DNA of 64,000 nt, from NCBI GenBank assembly GCA_050084515.1, contig CM114271.1, positions 29,512,001 to 29,576,000 on the forward strand, given 5' to 3'. Position numbers and translations under genes: made by a program. Positions 1-12,219 of the stretch are shown in pieces; position 1 is the stretch's first letter, and each line of letters opens with the position of its first letter. Origin of the DNA: Blasia pusilla. Taxonomy: Eukaryota; Marchantiophyta; Marchantiopsida; Blasiales. A model generated the notes under the pieces. It was not told the origin of the DNA. It made no database searches and saw nothing but the letters and a program-made list of their open reading frames with translations.

Positions 1-925
1 GTTATCCCCCCTATCACAAAATCCGGGCCTCGCTGCGCGATATTGTAAGGGCTCAATAATGCTCGTGTTATTCCATAAGCTCACACAGAGTGTTACGGGC
101 GTCTGAATTTGTCAGGAAATCCTTTCGCCCTGCCATCCAGAGTCCAATTTTCGTTTCCGCACGGTTTGCCCGACGGCTATGGTGTACATTTTATTAGTAT
201 GAATATATGCAAGTTTGTTTTGCTCAACAGAATTGTAACCGACCGACAATTGTTCGGAGCTGTGGATCTCGCTGGTCGGATACCAGATACGGTCAACTGC
301 CCTGGTTCCACAAAGGACTTTTGTTTTCGGGTTTTGGAGAAGATGACAAAAAATACTTTATTAAAGACCGGGAAACACGACTCAGGCCGAGGGATACCCG
401 GAAGACGCTACCACTTATCATACGGTATTGTTGTGATCAGTGATCTCCTTTAATCTCCGGAGGACCAGAATCCTCATCGAGCTGGTGGTCAGCTAGTTGT
501 GAGATTCTCTTCGCAATCATGATGACGAGAATTCACGCTGGGTCTGAGTAGGAAAGCTCTATTTAGAGTATTCAAGCTTAGGTGTATTCTGGCTCTCTTT
601 AGAGCTGGGCAGGTCCGTGTTTGGAAGCTCTCTTGTTCTCCGGTAGACGGTAGACCTGCCTCGACTGATAAGCTGATCCGTTAGCGCTGAAACCCGTTAG
701 ACCCTTACGAGAACGCAACGCAGTACAAGTGCAGCCATAAAGGACGTTTCCGACAATCATTTTTGCAGGGCCCATACTGAATGAAATACGTTAAACAGAC
801 TTAACCCTCTGGCTATCCATGAAGAACGTACTTTAAGTCCTGCGGAAGAATCTTTTATTTCTTTCTCCTATTTCAAATCACTGGCATCCATTGATCTAAT
901 GTTAAAATATATAACTGATTAGAAA
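1..925. other. Anonymous sequence, no gene recognised
   Basis: No protein family, tRNA, rRNA or transposon motif was recognised. The longest open frame, 114 codons at 109-453, shows no known domain, and another open frame overlaps it. It is best treated as intergenic or decayed sequence next to the tandem array that follows. Confidence 0.5.
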
Positions 926-929
926 TGCT

Positions 930-2390
930 CAATCAAGGGGCAAAATGAGGCTATTCTCCGTGACCATTTAAGAGGTTTCTTCCACTAAAAAAAACTCACC
1001 ATGAGTCCATCTTAGTCCTGATTCTCCTTGGCCTTTTTTTCGCAAGTGTGTCATTCTACGTCCTAATGCTTGACTCACATGAGCATTATTTAACCTCCCA
1101 TCAAATGTCCCTACTTTCTAATTATAAAAACCTCAGTATGGAGACAAAATGAGATGATTCTTCATGAGTAAACAGGCCGTTCATTCAAAAAACTAATCAC
1201 ACATCGGGTCCACATTAGTGGTGATTTTCGCTGGCCTCATTCACCAAGTGTTTCATTTCTCGTCCTAATGCTCGACACATATGAGCATTCTTCCGCCTCT
1301 TACTCACTTGGGAGAAAGTTACCTGGCTCTGTTTTCCGATTAGAATCCTCTACATGGTTATGAAGACAAAAATGCGGGATCCTTCGTGATTAGACATTCT
1401 GTTGACCTAAACAAACGTGACGACCTTGGGTCCACATTAGTGCAGTTTTCGTTGGTCATATTGGCTTAGTGTATCCTATGTACGTCCTTATGTTCGACAC
1501 ACATGACTTTACTTCAACCTCCTGATCAGTTGGGAGAAAGTCAGGTGTGACGGTCTCTAGTTTCTTTCCTAATTACAAACGCATGATTACGGAGACAAAA
1601 TGTGGCGACTCACCGTGATTAAACAGACCAGTGGCTTAAAATAAAGTAATTAACTCGGGTCCGCATCATTCCTCATTGTCGTTGGCCTTGTTCACCACGT
1701 GTATTGTTTTCACGTCCTCACGCTTGACACATATGAGGCTCCGAGCCTGCTTCAACCTCCGGCTCACTTGGGAGAAAGTCATGTGTGACCGTCTCTATTT
1801 TCTGATTACAAATGCATGATTATGAAGACAAAATGGGGGTGATTCCCAGAGATTCAACTGACTGTTCAGTTAAAAAATTAATGAGTTAGATTCCACGTTA
1901 GTTGTGATTTGTGTTGACCTTCTCCATCGAGTGTATTTTTCCTACGTCCTCATGTTTGACACATACGACCATTGCTCAACCTGATGCTCCACTAGATGAA
2001 AGTTTTGTATTACCCTCACTATTTTCACGTTACAAATGCATAATTATGGAAACAAAATGAGGTCATTCTATGTGATTAAATTCAAATAAATTTAATTTTT
2101 TATCACCTCGGATACATGTTTGTTATGATTTTCTTTGCCTTTGCTAACCTGACTGTAGTATTTATGCGTCCACATGATAATTCTTCCTCGTGCTTTTCAC
2201 CGGGGGGAACCGTGAAAGCTATCTCCCTTTTGATCAGAATTCTCTTCATGATCAAGAGGACAAAGGAGCCGAGTCCCCATGATTGAAGAGGCCGTTGGGT
2301 TAATAAAATAGTAATCACCTTGGACCATTTTTTCTGTGATTTCCCTCGTGAACATTTGGCCTTATTCACCAAATTCATTGTTTCTAGGTC
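930..2390. repeat. Diverged tandem array, units of about 200-235 bp
   Basis: A composite motif recurs in order: 'gacaaaatg', 'gggtccacattag', 'tacgtcctcatg', 'cgacacatatgag', then 'cttgggagaaagt'. The 'cgtcc(t/a)(c/a)atg' anchor falls near 1059, 1261, 1482, 1711, 1945 and 2165, giving spacings of about 202, 221, 229, 234 and 220 bp. The 'acaaaatg' anchor falls near 943, 1143, 1363, 1592, 1827 and 2050. The units are heavily diverged, which suggests an old satellite or tandem-repeat remnant. No coding potential is shared among the units. Confidence 0.8.
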
Positions 2391-2394
2391 ATTT

Positions 2395-5050
2395 TTTCTT
2401 TAATTGAGCCTAATATTTTTACTATGGATAATTGAAAAAGGAGGTCACATTTTGAAAATTTTCATCTCCATATGGAAATGGACCCACATGTCCGTTGAAA
2501 AAATTGGAATTTTCATCTAGCAATTTTTAAGGGGGAAATGATTGTTTTATTTTATATGAAGGGTCGAGGACGCTTACTAGGTCGTGGAAAATTGAACTTA
2601 TCACTCCAACAGGTATATATCAGTAGATGATCCAACTTACGAGTGTTTGGTCTAGGAACGTAGTGTGCCTTTTTTTTTTTTAAGGCATAATTAAGGAATG
2701 CCTATGATGATTCGCATAAGTGGCGGAGGCAAAACTACAGGGTTTCCTACAGCAATCCTTTTAAAAGGATTTAAAAGGATTTATCTAAAAATTATTAAAT
2801 GGGAAAATACCATTACAGTGAGGGAGCCTGAGGAATTTTTCGTGAAGATTGGGAAAAATTTTAAATTTTTAAAATTTACCTTTAAAATGAAAATCCATTT
2901 GCTAATTGGAGGATGCACATTTCACCTAGGTTTGGCATGTGTATACTCACAAAAAGATTTACAATGTGACTTGTTTTAGTCCAGAAAAAAAATTTAATCG
3001 TCATGATACAAACAATTTAAATTTTACTTTTTGTCAAGGCACTGCCAATGATAGCACGAATACTTGCACTTGCTAGTTTATCTAAAGAGTAAAACCTTAA
3101 TCTCACTCTACTTTTAGCCTAGTAGAGGGTAAACCTTTTTTTTTAAATTCAAGAGACTTGACAAACTTCACACATGGCTTTCATTCAAAGCCTCTCGAAA
3201 AGGTGTTGCATGAGCTTAATATTCGGTCTTCTTTTTTTGAAAACTTCTTGAATATTGAATCTTGAATTTTCCGTTGGAATCTCATTAATGACATGGCACC
3301 TATTTACAACCTGTACCACAAGTCGATTCCAAGTGCAGAGGCTACAAAATGCAAGTTATTTTGCATAAATCAGATAGATGTGACATCGGATGTGAATAGT
3401 GCTGTGAGCCGTTTCTTTTGTTTTCCACATGTTACTCCCTCGTAACTTCCCCGTGTTAATGCTCTTCATGCCGTGTCAGCATTTCCTTTGTTTTCTTCTG
3501 TTCTTCCTTCAGAATCCTTCTCCATGCCGTGTTACGTCTCACCACCCTCAATGCCGCGCATGTTAGAGTTCTCCATTTTCTTATGTTCTCCAGCCGTGTT
3601 AGTGCTTCTACAAGCCCTCTTAGTATTTGAACATGTCATGTTAGTATATCTTTTTTTTGTTGAAAAAATCTCAAAATCATGGCCACATACTGGTTATGAT
3701 AGTTTTTACCAAGGTGGCAACCGAAACCCAAATATTTGGTTTTTTTCTAATTCCAAAAAATTTCCTTACAAAATGATCGATACCGATTCCCGAATATTCT
3801 ACCAACATTTTTTCTTGAACATGAGCTTACAAAAATGGCAAGTTAGTAATATTTTTCCATGACATGCCACAATTCTATCATTTTCCATGACTATCACAAA
3901 TCATCCAACCCAATTATATCTGCGAATAGTTTTGAACATTGAGAATAAAAGTAATCAAAAGTGTTAGAGAGCAAAAGGGATTAGGAGGGATTATAATGGG
4001 AGTTAGTAGAGGTTAGGACCGGTTTTAGTAGGGTTTTCAGGTTGATTTTATGATTAAACATATGGAAAACTAACTCCTAATATCCGCTGGACAAAAAATT
4101 TGTCCATAGGAAGAAAACTGGACACGATGAAACCTATAGGGATAGGACTGGATCATATTTTTAAAAATGGAATAGACGTATATGTATCCCTAAAAAAGGA
4201 CAGACTATGAGAAACTGGCCGAGCCTTGATCATGATATATCCATACAGAGTGGATCAATGTCCGGGGAGAACCGGGGTTACATGTTGAGCTAGCTGGAAG
4301 AATTTGAAAATTTCGGATTCAGTTTCTCACTTACCGACTAAAAACCGACGGTTCAGGCAGGTGTTCCTTTGTATTTATATCTCTTTAGCAGGCCGGAATG
4401 CGGAAAAGTTTGGAAATTTCCGTTTGACTTTATACGGACCGAAAATGTACGGGTTGTCATGAACAAACTCCTCGGACTCTAGAGTGGATGACCCAAAGTA
4501 GTTCATGTTGCTTCAATGGAGGAATATACTCACATTGAGTTTTTCTAATTAAACTAATATTCAAAGGAAAAAGTAAAATGATGGAGAGTGTACGAAGGAG
4601 ATTTGATGACAAAAACCGATTTTCATATGTAAAAAACAAAACACATGATGTCCTCAAGAACCTATTATATAGTCTTTAGTCCTTTACACTAATAAAAGTT
4701 GTTGGCTTATACTTTCAAACTTAAAATATTTTCTCTTAAAAAATATTTCCTCTTCAAACACCTTGCATTTTCTTCCACGTATACGCTTTGCACTGCCGTG
4801 AAACCTTTCGAAAATGCTCACGAACTGGGAGAAGCAGATGTCGCCTCTAGGAGATCATTCGTTCATAAATTCTCCCTCCAACAATCAATTATTACCATTT
4901 TATTGCCTCCTTTTGAAAATAAGCGATATTGAGTACCCTTCTTATCTCGATTTAGTTAACCACCGATTCTTGCTTTCTGCCAAGAGTCGTGCGCATCTAG
5001 TTCTTGTACAAATCGTATGGCCACGGAGACCAAGCGAGACCAGGTAACGG
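2395..5050. other. AT-rich intergenic sequence
   Basis: Scattered short open frames, including 93 codons at 2698-2979 and 129 codons at 3473-3862, have low-complexity or biased composition and no recognisable domain. Nothing else could be supported. Confidence 0.5.
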
Positions 5051-5054
5051 AAGA

Positions 5055-5235
5055 ATCATCTTGGGTCTACATGAGTCCGTACGTGTGAGTGGTCTAGACT
5101 CTAGTTCATTAACTTCCTTCGGTAAGTGTATCAAGTGTACGTCCTCATGATTTCGACACACAGGCGAGAATTTGTCAACGTCCTTTGCTCTTTTAGGAGA
5201 AAGAGGAAAGTGTTGTCTTCTTGCTGCCTTGCCGT
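5055..5235. repeat. Isolated diverged unit related to the 0.9-2.4 kb array
   Basis: The ordered words 'gggtctacatgag', 'gtgtatcaagtgtacgtcc', 'cgacacacaggcgag' and 'ttaggagaaag' repeat the order of anchors in the array about 2.7 kb upstream. This suggests a detached unit of the same repeat family. The match is by eye and imperfect. Confidence 0.5.
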
Positions 5236-5935
5236 AGTACGAAAATGTGTCCCAAAAGATACCAAATGAAATTCATTCCCAATTAGAGCAGATCCCCATG
5301 ATGTTTGAAACGCGTCTTCCCAAAACACCATCCCGTCATTAGAAGAACCGCTTCAGTCAGGAGAGTAAAAATTGTTAACCCGACCACGCCATTCGACGGG
5401 GTGAGTTCATAGTAACTTCATACACACTTCGACTTGTTTACGACCAACATCCCCAAACCAATCCAAACCCTTAACCCTCATGAACTTGGAATTTCCTTAG
5501 TTGCCATTTCATTTTAAAAATGTTTTCACTCGCCCTATAAAATCGGAACGTCGGAAATTTCCTCCAGAATTCCTTCAAATTCAACCTCCGACTTTCATTC
5601 TCAGGTTATGTTTTAAAGTTTAGAAGAGAAACAAATTTTGGGTGATAACTATGTTTCCTTCTACTACCAACAAGCGATTTAAGTCAGAATTTGCGAGTTC
5701 AAAACTTTAGATGAGTAAGTGTTAAAATTTTGGGGAACAAAATAGTTTGTCGAAATAAAACAAAACAGTACTTTCTCCCAATGATACAATACGAAGCTAA
5801 AAGCGATTCTCTTACAAGAACCTCTCTACTCCAAGTGATACTTGAAATGGACAGATTGAAGATCTCACACTTTCCAAGAACTGCCCAATTGGTGCAGTGG
5901 AATAGTTCAATAAACTTGTGTAAGCATACTCGTGG

Positions 5936-6125
5936 AATACGGATATAAATCTCAACAAGTGATCGTATCTCGAAAAAGGACACCTGATTATCATGCTATC
6001 ATAAAAGGATTCGATATTAAAAAAGACGAGAATACGGATATAAATCTCAACAAGTGATCGTATCTCGAAAAAGGACACCTGATTATCATGCTATCATAAA
6101 AGGATTCGATATTAAAAAAGACGAG
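5936..6125. repeat. Perfect 95-bp tandem duplication
   Basis: Positions 5936-6030 and 6031-6125 are identical by inspection, each beginning 'aatacggatataaatc' and ending 'aaaaaagacgag'. Such exactness beside heavily diverged repeats implies a recent slippage or unequal-exchange event, or possibly an assembly artefact. Confidence 0.9.
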
Positions 6126-7745
6126 AGGAGTCTTTACTCTTAAAAGAGGACTATTAAGATTTTAATAATAGAAATATAAATAAGAGTCGTGTAATTTGTA
6201 ACTCCGCTTCCAAAGAAAAGGTGTGACTTCTTTTGGGAAGCCAGTTTCGCCGTACTGTTTTAGAGAGTAAGGCCCCAAACAATACGGGCAAGCTAGTTAC
6301 CAGATGTGATTGATTTATAATTTTGTAGGGCCTTTATTTTTGTTAATCAGGGCGATTAATTAGTAATGCCTTATAAAAAATCCCTTTACAAATTGGGAAA
6401 AGACATAGCGAAGACTTTGGTTTTCGACAATTTACAGCCTTTTCAATTCAATGTGGTCACTAGAATAGACTATAAATAAACAATATAACTGCCTGATTTC
6501 TTTTATTTCCTACTCTCTTCTTTCCTCGTGTTTCATAAGGACCGTGCGCATATTAGAAAGATCATATTCTCTTTCCTCCCCATGAGTAAAATTTATTTAT
6601 TTATTTATTTTCATGCTACGTGAACTGCACGTTTTCTGACGATTAAAAGGATCATAAAGTGGAAAGATGCCTCAAAGATCGTGTGAAGTGAAGAAATATA
6701 CTTCGATTCATTTTCCTTGTGACTTGATTGGGAAACACCGCGCAAGATACGTGTCATTTCAACTCTTGCACCCATCCATCTTACTTCATAATATTTTGAA
6801 TTTCTTAATCTCATGGTAATCTATGCTAGATTGGACCAGTGAGGGGACCATGCGGTCCATCCTGCGATCCCATAACCCTAAACACCCCTTTACGCTATCT
6901 GTATACCCGCCTACCCGAGTCACTTGTCGTACATTGTGGGTCCAAAGGACATGTGATGATCTCTCCGATGTCGTCATTTGAAAATCACTCCTCTCATAAA
7001 AATATAGATTAGTAAGAGGGGGTGACTTTAAATAGGCAAGAAGGAAAATCACATTCCTACTTTTATAGTATCTATATAATTAAAAGGATCCCTTCCTTCG
7101 ATGGGGTCCGAGGCTGAGAGGCTGAGAGGCTGTTGTAAAACGCTTAGGAGTTGCTGGTGTGTAAATTTGGTGTGAAGCTGCAAGTTTTCTTGTGGATAAA
7201 TTTGTTGTAAATTTGGACTCATCTAGGTAACTTCTACTATGCAATGTTACTACATCCATGCACATTACTGTTTGTCAAGCTAATGTACATTCTTGAGTTT
7301 TTTTTCTTTGTAGGGTCTTCTGTTTGATGTTGGCAATTCACGCCCTCTCCTACTGCACTGATTTCAATGCCCCCATCAAAATTCTCATCTATTGAACCAA
7401 GATCGCCAACAAGGCCCCAAACACCTTCTATATTACCACTGTACAACGTCTAATACGCAAATCATATATGTGTAGTTACTTTTTTCCCGTCAAATAACTT
7501 CAATTTTTGGGCACGAGTCTTGATTTCGTGTCTAGAAGGAGAGCTTTGATCCTAAATAATCACCCCCATAAGCTTTATTTCAAACCCTTTTTTCTAACCC
7601 CTTGGGCTTCGGAAAATGTCCATGTCCACTTGAGCTTTTGCGTTTCTTTAGTTATCTCCTATTGAAAAGGTTGGAATCATAAATGATTTGTTTAGAACAA
7701 TTATGAAGCACTAACACTATATTGAAAACTCATTCTATTTCAAAT
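6126..7745. other. Intergenic sequence
   Basis: No protein family was recognised. A short ATTT-type tract lies near 6592-6610. Just before 7750 a pyrimidine-rich run ending in 'ttttag' resembles an intron 3' splice site for the MFS relic that follows. Confidence 0.45.
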
Positions 7746-7749
7746 TTTA

Positions 7750-8420
7750 GGCATGTTTGGAACAACTTCCATGATCATTGGGCCATGGGTTGATCGTTAT
7801 GGGCCTTGCATAGGACTTACGCTAGGATCAGTGGTGTTCGCAATTTGACAATGCATTGTGTCCTTCTCCTTACACAGGAAATCCACAAAATGGATTTATG
7901 TTGGCTATGGAGTTCTGTAAGGGTTCGCTCTTGGAAAAAACTACATATTGCCAATGTCAGCACTCCAAAAGTCTTTCCCCAATTATCGAGGTGTGGCCTC
8001 TTGTTTCCGGTGGCTGGATTAGGTGTGGGTTCTATTGTCTGGAGTAAATTTTATCTACCTCTCATCAAAGCCTCCAACCTCCCCAGGACTTTTGCCATCC
8101 TCGGTGCAATCCTTTCGGGTTTTATGTTGGCTTCCACCATATTTATGCTCACACCCCCAACAATTTTTTTTTTAGCAAGCTTGTACGTTAATGATGAGAA
8201 GGTGGTGCGCCCCAAGGATCATAAGATAGGCATTGCTCCCGAAGAGGAATTCCATAACAACGAGAATCATGGCATTAAAGCTCTAGAAAACGAAGATGTG
8301 GATATCAAAAAAATAATTGCGGCTACTACTGAAAGACCATCAATGATTAAGATGACCCTCATCCAATCCATCCCTTCCCCCAACTTTGCCCTCATGTACC
8401 TCATGTTCTTTGCCAACTAG
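7750..8420 (+). pseudogene. MFS transporter pseudogene, oxalate/formate-antiporter-like, front part
   Basis: Read across frames, this encodes a stretch typical of major facilitator transporters: 'GMFGTTSMIIGPWVDRYGP', 'YVGYGVL' then 'NYILPMSALQKSFPNYRG', 'PVAGLGVGSIVWSKFYLP', and the hydrophobic segment 'TFAILGAILSGFMLA'. The order resembles membrane proteins of the oxalate:formate antiporter/NFD4-like group. It is broken by a TGA near 7840, a TAA near 7917 and a one-base frameshift near 8010 within the PVAG segment. Its apparent first base follows an AG splice acceptor, so it was probably a spliced exon. The matching rear portion is at 30.1-30.35 kb on the same strand, beyond the transposon stack. 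The family call rests on motif resemblance only. Confidence 0.65.
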
Positions 8421-9039
8421 CTCTTTGATCTCATAGCGCTTTCAAGACTCTTCAAAAGAAATGATCCACTCAAACATCAATCTAGACATTGGCCCATGGT
8501 CGTTTTTGCTATTTCCAACTTTTGTTGTTAAGAGTACTATGCCAAAAAAGCTGCAAACTAACCTGATAATACTATGGAGGAGTTGAAAAATCACTATGAA
8601 CGATGTTGCGTTTCAACTAAATTGTGTGGAGGTCTATTGAATTAGAGAGGAAGAAATGATCCACTTGAACAATGACCCAGATAAAGTGCACATGGTGTAG
8701 GTTGGATAATACTAGGAAGTTGCTACAACTTCCTTCTGTTGTTGGGAGTATTCCTCCACAGCTGCTGCAAATGACCTAACAATGTAAAGGAGGAGTTGAT
8801 AAATCACCATGAAATCTATAGCGCTTCGAATGAAGTGTGCAAAGGAAAATTAAAGTGGAGGGAAAGGCATGATCCATTCCAAAAACAAGGCTAAGCAAGT
8901 AACCCGAGCCCGCCCAAAGCCCACTGCGTAGACCTCAGCTAACAAAGCCCGCACCCATTGCGTGGCCGGCAAGGCAGGCTTGGCCCCCATTAGGTGGGCT
9001 AAGGCCCGCGCAAGGCCCGTAGTGTGGGCTAGGGGACAT
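8421..9039 (+). pseudogene. Decayed MFS gene tail with internally duplicated segment
   Basis: Two similar segments occur, at about 8567-8670 and 8780-8885. Both carry 'ggaggagttga(a/t)aaatcac', a shared middle and 'aatgatccac' or 'catgatccat', offset by about 212 bp. They continue directly from the MFS relic and may be duplicated exon pieces of its hydrophilic loop. The last 140 bp, rich in 'gcccgc' words, resemble the interior of the foldback repeats near 34.3-34.8 kb and 46.2-46.4 kb. No intact frame remains. Confidence 0.4.
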
Positions 9040-9044
9040 CTGTG

Positions 9045-9352
9045 GAAAACTGCTAAACAAACATAATTGGTGGAAAACGACTTTCACACACACACACCAC
9101 CATGGAGAACAAAATTTGCAATGAGAGAATAAGTGGAGGCTAGTCCTCTTCTCAATTATAAAGGGTATGTACAACCAACCCTAACCCTACCCTTAACCAT
9201 AGTCTCGAGTTAGCCTAACTGTGATTAACTAATCCTAGTTAAGATAATCGTGCTTAACTGACTAACCAAGATTAAGCTTCCTTACTTCATGTGAGTGCCA
9301 AATGTAGCAGTTTAGATGTCTCATGAGCTTGACTGTAACTCAATCTTCAATA
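9045..9352 (-). repeat. 3' LTR of copia element A
   Basis: This is about 308 bp, closely matching the LTR at 47,395-47,702. It is bounded inside by 'cttcaata' and the pyrimidine tract 'ctccccctcaagctc', which is the complement of a purine tract preceding the 3' LTR. It contains an ACAC microsatellite, telomere-like 'ccctaaccctaccc' and a palindrome-like 'ttaactaatcctagttaa'. The left flank CTGTG could be a target duplication, but the partner end is lost. Confidence 0.85.
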
Positions 9353-10145
9353 CTCCCCCTCAAGCTCATATCGATATCTCTAACGCCTAAATCCTTTCTA
9401 AACATCTCAAACTTATCTCTAGACAATGCCTATGTAAAGATGTCAGCAATTTGATGATCTGTACCTATATACACAAAATTAATTTCTCCTGCAAGCACTT
9501 TCTCTCTGATAAAATGATAGTGCACCTCAACATGCTTTGTATGAGCATGAAACACATGGTTATTAGCAAGCTTGATGCTACTAATATTGTCTACATATAT
9601 TACACTAGGTCCTAAGTTACTAACACCAATCTCAACAAGTAATCGATGAAGCCACACCGCCTCACATGCTGCATTGGTTGCTCCTCTGTACTCAACCTCT
9701 GTTGAAGATTAAGCAACTGTAGGTTGCTTCTTTGAAGCCCAACTTATAGCTGCGCTTCCCAAAGTAAATGAATAAGCGGATGTGGAGTGTCGATCAGACA
9801 CGCTTCCTACCCAATCAACATCTATGAATCCCTGTAATTGAAAACTCGGAGAAGGTTCAAATTGAAGCCCGAATTGAATAGAGAATTTGACATACCGCAT
9901 AATCCTCCTTAGAGCATCAAGGTGAGGTTTTCGAGGTGCTTGCATAAAAATGGATCACTAGGCCAACAATATAGCTCAAATCTAGTATGGTTATAGTTAG
10001 ATAGATCAAACTTCCAACCATGTGCCTGTACATGTTAGAATCTGCAAGCAGTTCTACTTCATCCACTCTTAGCTTCACGCTCTGGTCCAATGGTGTAGAG
10101 ATCGGCTTACAAGCCGTTATACCATATTTTGAAAGTATATGAAGA
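9353..10145 (-). pseudogene. Copia element A, RNase H domain
   Basis: The open pieces at 9430-9657 and 9709-9945 together match the C-terminal RNase H of copia polyproteins: a 'GFIDVDWVGSVSDRHSTSAY' Asp region, 'EVEYRGATNAACEAVWL', and 'VDNISSIKLANN' with a terminal 'HVEVHYHFIREKV'. In life this domain degrades the RNA strand during reverse transcription in cytoplasmic particles. A TAA just after 'KKQPTVA' interrupts the frame. The sister copy at 47,690-48,487 is open through this point. Confidence 0.9.
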
Positions 10146-10153
10146 GCATATTG

Positions 10154-10693
10154 TCATTGTAGTAACCACATGCTCTCTCCAACTTTGATAAATTGAATAT
10201 CAATGAAGTACTTGAGTTCTCCCAAGTCCTTTGTATCAAATTCTGCTTGTAACTTAAGCTTGACTTGTTGTACCATTTCTTCAGTAATCAAGAGATCTTC
10301 AACATACAACATAATGAGAACTGTATGATCTTGTCCTCTCAAGATATATAACGAGGAGTTAGAATCACATACCCTAAAACCCAACTCTTGTAGGATGTAT
10401 GTAATCTTGCCATACCAAGCTCTTGGAGCTTGTTTGAGCCCGTATAGAGCTTTCTTCAACCTGCATACGCGAAATGGAAACGTGGGATGCTCGTATCCAG
10501 GTGGTTGAGTCATATATACCTCCTCGTATAGATCTCCATTCAAGAAGCCATTCTTGACGTCCATGTGATGTAATCTCCACTTCTTACTTACTGCAACTGC
10601 AACCATTGTTCTCATAGTCGCCATCTTTGCAACACGGCTAAATGTTTCCTCATAATCGATACCATATTTTTGTGCATAGCCCTTAGCCACCAA
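10154..10693 (-). pseudogene. Copia element A, reverse transcriptase domain
   Basis: A 179-codon open stretch carries 'AKGYAQKYGIDYEETFSRVA', 'DVKNGFLNGDLYEEVYMTQP' and 'LKKALYGLKQAPRAWY', all characteristic of copia RT. The catalytic box reads YVED instead of YVDD, so one metal-binding Asp has become Glu. The frame joins RNase H through a stop near 10,150. The sister copy retains YVDD. Confidence 0.92.
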
Positions 10694-10741
10694 CCTCGCT
10701 TTGTATATGTTAATTGTACCATCTTGATTGCGCTTGACTTT

Positions 10742-11020
10742 TTAAACCCATTTGCAACCAATAGCTTCCTTACCGGAAGGTATATCAACCAGCTCCCATG
10801 TTTGTTGACGTCTTAATACAGCAAGCTCTTCCTCCATAGCTTCAATCCATTCGGCTTTACTCGCAGCTTCTTCAAAACAACTCAGCTCATGCTCTTGAAG
10901 GGTAGTCATCATATAAGCATGATGTGTTGCAAAGAAACCTTCATTTATGAATTTATGAACTCGATGTGTAACTCTACTTGATCTACGAAGTTGTTGTTTA
11001 GAGGTAGATGCCTTTGACAC
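10742..11020 (-). pseudogene. Copia element A, integrase-RT linker
   Basis: This 92-codon frame ends in 'WELVDIPSGKEAIGCKWV', the conserved entry into copia RT, preceded by an Arg/Ser-rich 'RRSSRVTHRVHKF' segment typical of the integrase-RT linker. A stop follows 'GCKWV', separating it from RT. The same stop exists in the sister copy at 49.1 kb, so it predates their divergence or is shared by the family. Confidence 0.8.
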
Positions 11021-11140
11021 CCGACTTGAGCTCTAACTAGTGTCAACAGACTGAATATGTACTCTTCCCATCCATGGACTCACAGATTTAACTAATGAAT
11101 CTAGGACCTCTCCTAATCCTGCACTAGTACTTGGGGAAGT

Positions 11141-11740
11141 TTAAGACAATGTCTTTTGGTTTGTAGTCATATTCTCCCCCTCAACAAACAAGTTTAGAGA
11201 TGGAATAGGCTCAGATGGAGCATACCATGACTTTAGCTCATCAAAGACAACATCCCGACTAATAATAAGCTGCTTAGAGGATGGAATGTAGCATTTATAC
11301 CCCTTAGTTCCATGAGTATAGCCAATGAAGATACATCTTTCAGACTTGGGGTCTAATTTCTGACGTATCTCAAAAGGAACATGAGCATAAAAAATATAGC
11401 CAAATACTTTCAAGAAAGAAAATTCAGGTTTACTTTATGTGAAGACTTCAAATGGAGTTTTATCATGAATTCCTACTGTTGGAGTTCGGTTCATTAAGAA
11501 GATTGCACATGCTACAACCTTTGCTCAATACACCTTAGACATGTTCTTCTCATTCAGCATAGCTCGTGCCGCTACAGCAATATGTCGATTCTTCCTCTCA
11601 GCCACTCCATTTTATTGTGGAGTGTAACGGCAAGTCACTTGACGTTGGATGCCATTCTGGCGTAAATAGTCATCAAACTCTGTTGAAAGATATGCTCCTC
11701 CTCCATCACAACGCAATTTCAGAATGTGTTGTCCAATCTG
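11141..11740 (-). pseudogene. Copia element A, integrase C-terminal half
   Basis: The segment 'FGYIFYAHVPFEIRQKLDPK' and 'CIFIGYTHGTKGYKCYIP' are the GKGY-type C-terminal region of copia integrase. Adjoining bases up to 11,740 encode the region around the catalytic Glu, with stops. The domain is cut at 11,743 by the gypsy insertion and resumes at 27,030. Confidence 0.85.
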
Positions 11741-11743
11741 CTT

Positions 11744-12217
11744 TATCGTGCGAATCCACATCGTCATACAACATACATTGCTAACATACCATACTCACAT
11801 ACATACATAACAAAGACGAGAGCATACACAAATACAAGTGTATCACAACTGAAATCCGTGAAAGACCTACTGTCATAAAACACGTATAGAATCACATACA
11901 ATCGAGCCAAATCCACTCCACGATGGGAGAATCCAAGTCGAAGCTTGCGAGAACCACCATAGCCAAGAGCTCTACTCACTACCAAGGCTAATTCCCAACG
12001 CAACAGACTCAACTCAAAGAACTAACTATTCTTTGAGTACACTCCACACTATACCCTCCAACCTAAGGATGGGCCCTACTGGAAAAGTCAACCTCAATAG
12101 AGTAACCCCCAACCCTATGTATGAAACCGCATCCCTACCTAGACACTATGGCCCTACATAAGGTATGGCCTCTACTAGCACACTATACTCTACGACATAA
12201 TCCGTATGGTCATGACA
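11744..12217 (-). repeat. 3' LTR of the methyltransferase-bearing gypsy element
   Basis: This 474-bp segment begins (plus strand) TATCGTG and ends CATGACA; a second partial copy next to it begins TGTCGTG, giving canonical TG...CA ends with a short inverted TGTCRTG. Its last 265 bp recur at 26,765-27,025, the other edge of the element. The GCTT flank matches the far side. The LTR boundary therefore rests on the target duplication, terminal dinucleotides and the repeat together. Confidence 0.75.
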
Positions 12218-12219
12218 GT

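Noticed and set aside
930-2390. CRISPR array
   Set aside because: Units are 200-235 bp, diverged throughout and lack short constant repeats with unique spacers; the context is eukaryotic.
9177-9200. Interstitial telomere repeat
   Set aside because: The 'ccctaaccctaccc' words lie at the same place in every LTR of copia A and C, so they are LTR sequence and not a telomere scar.
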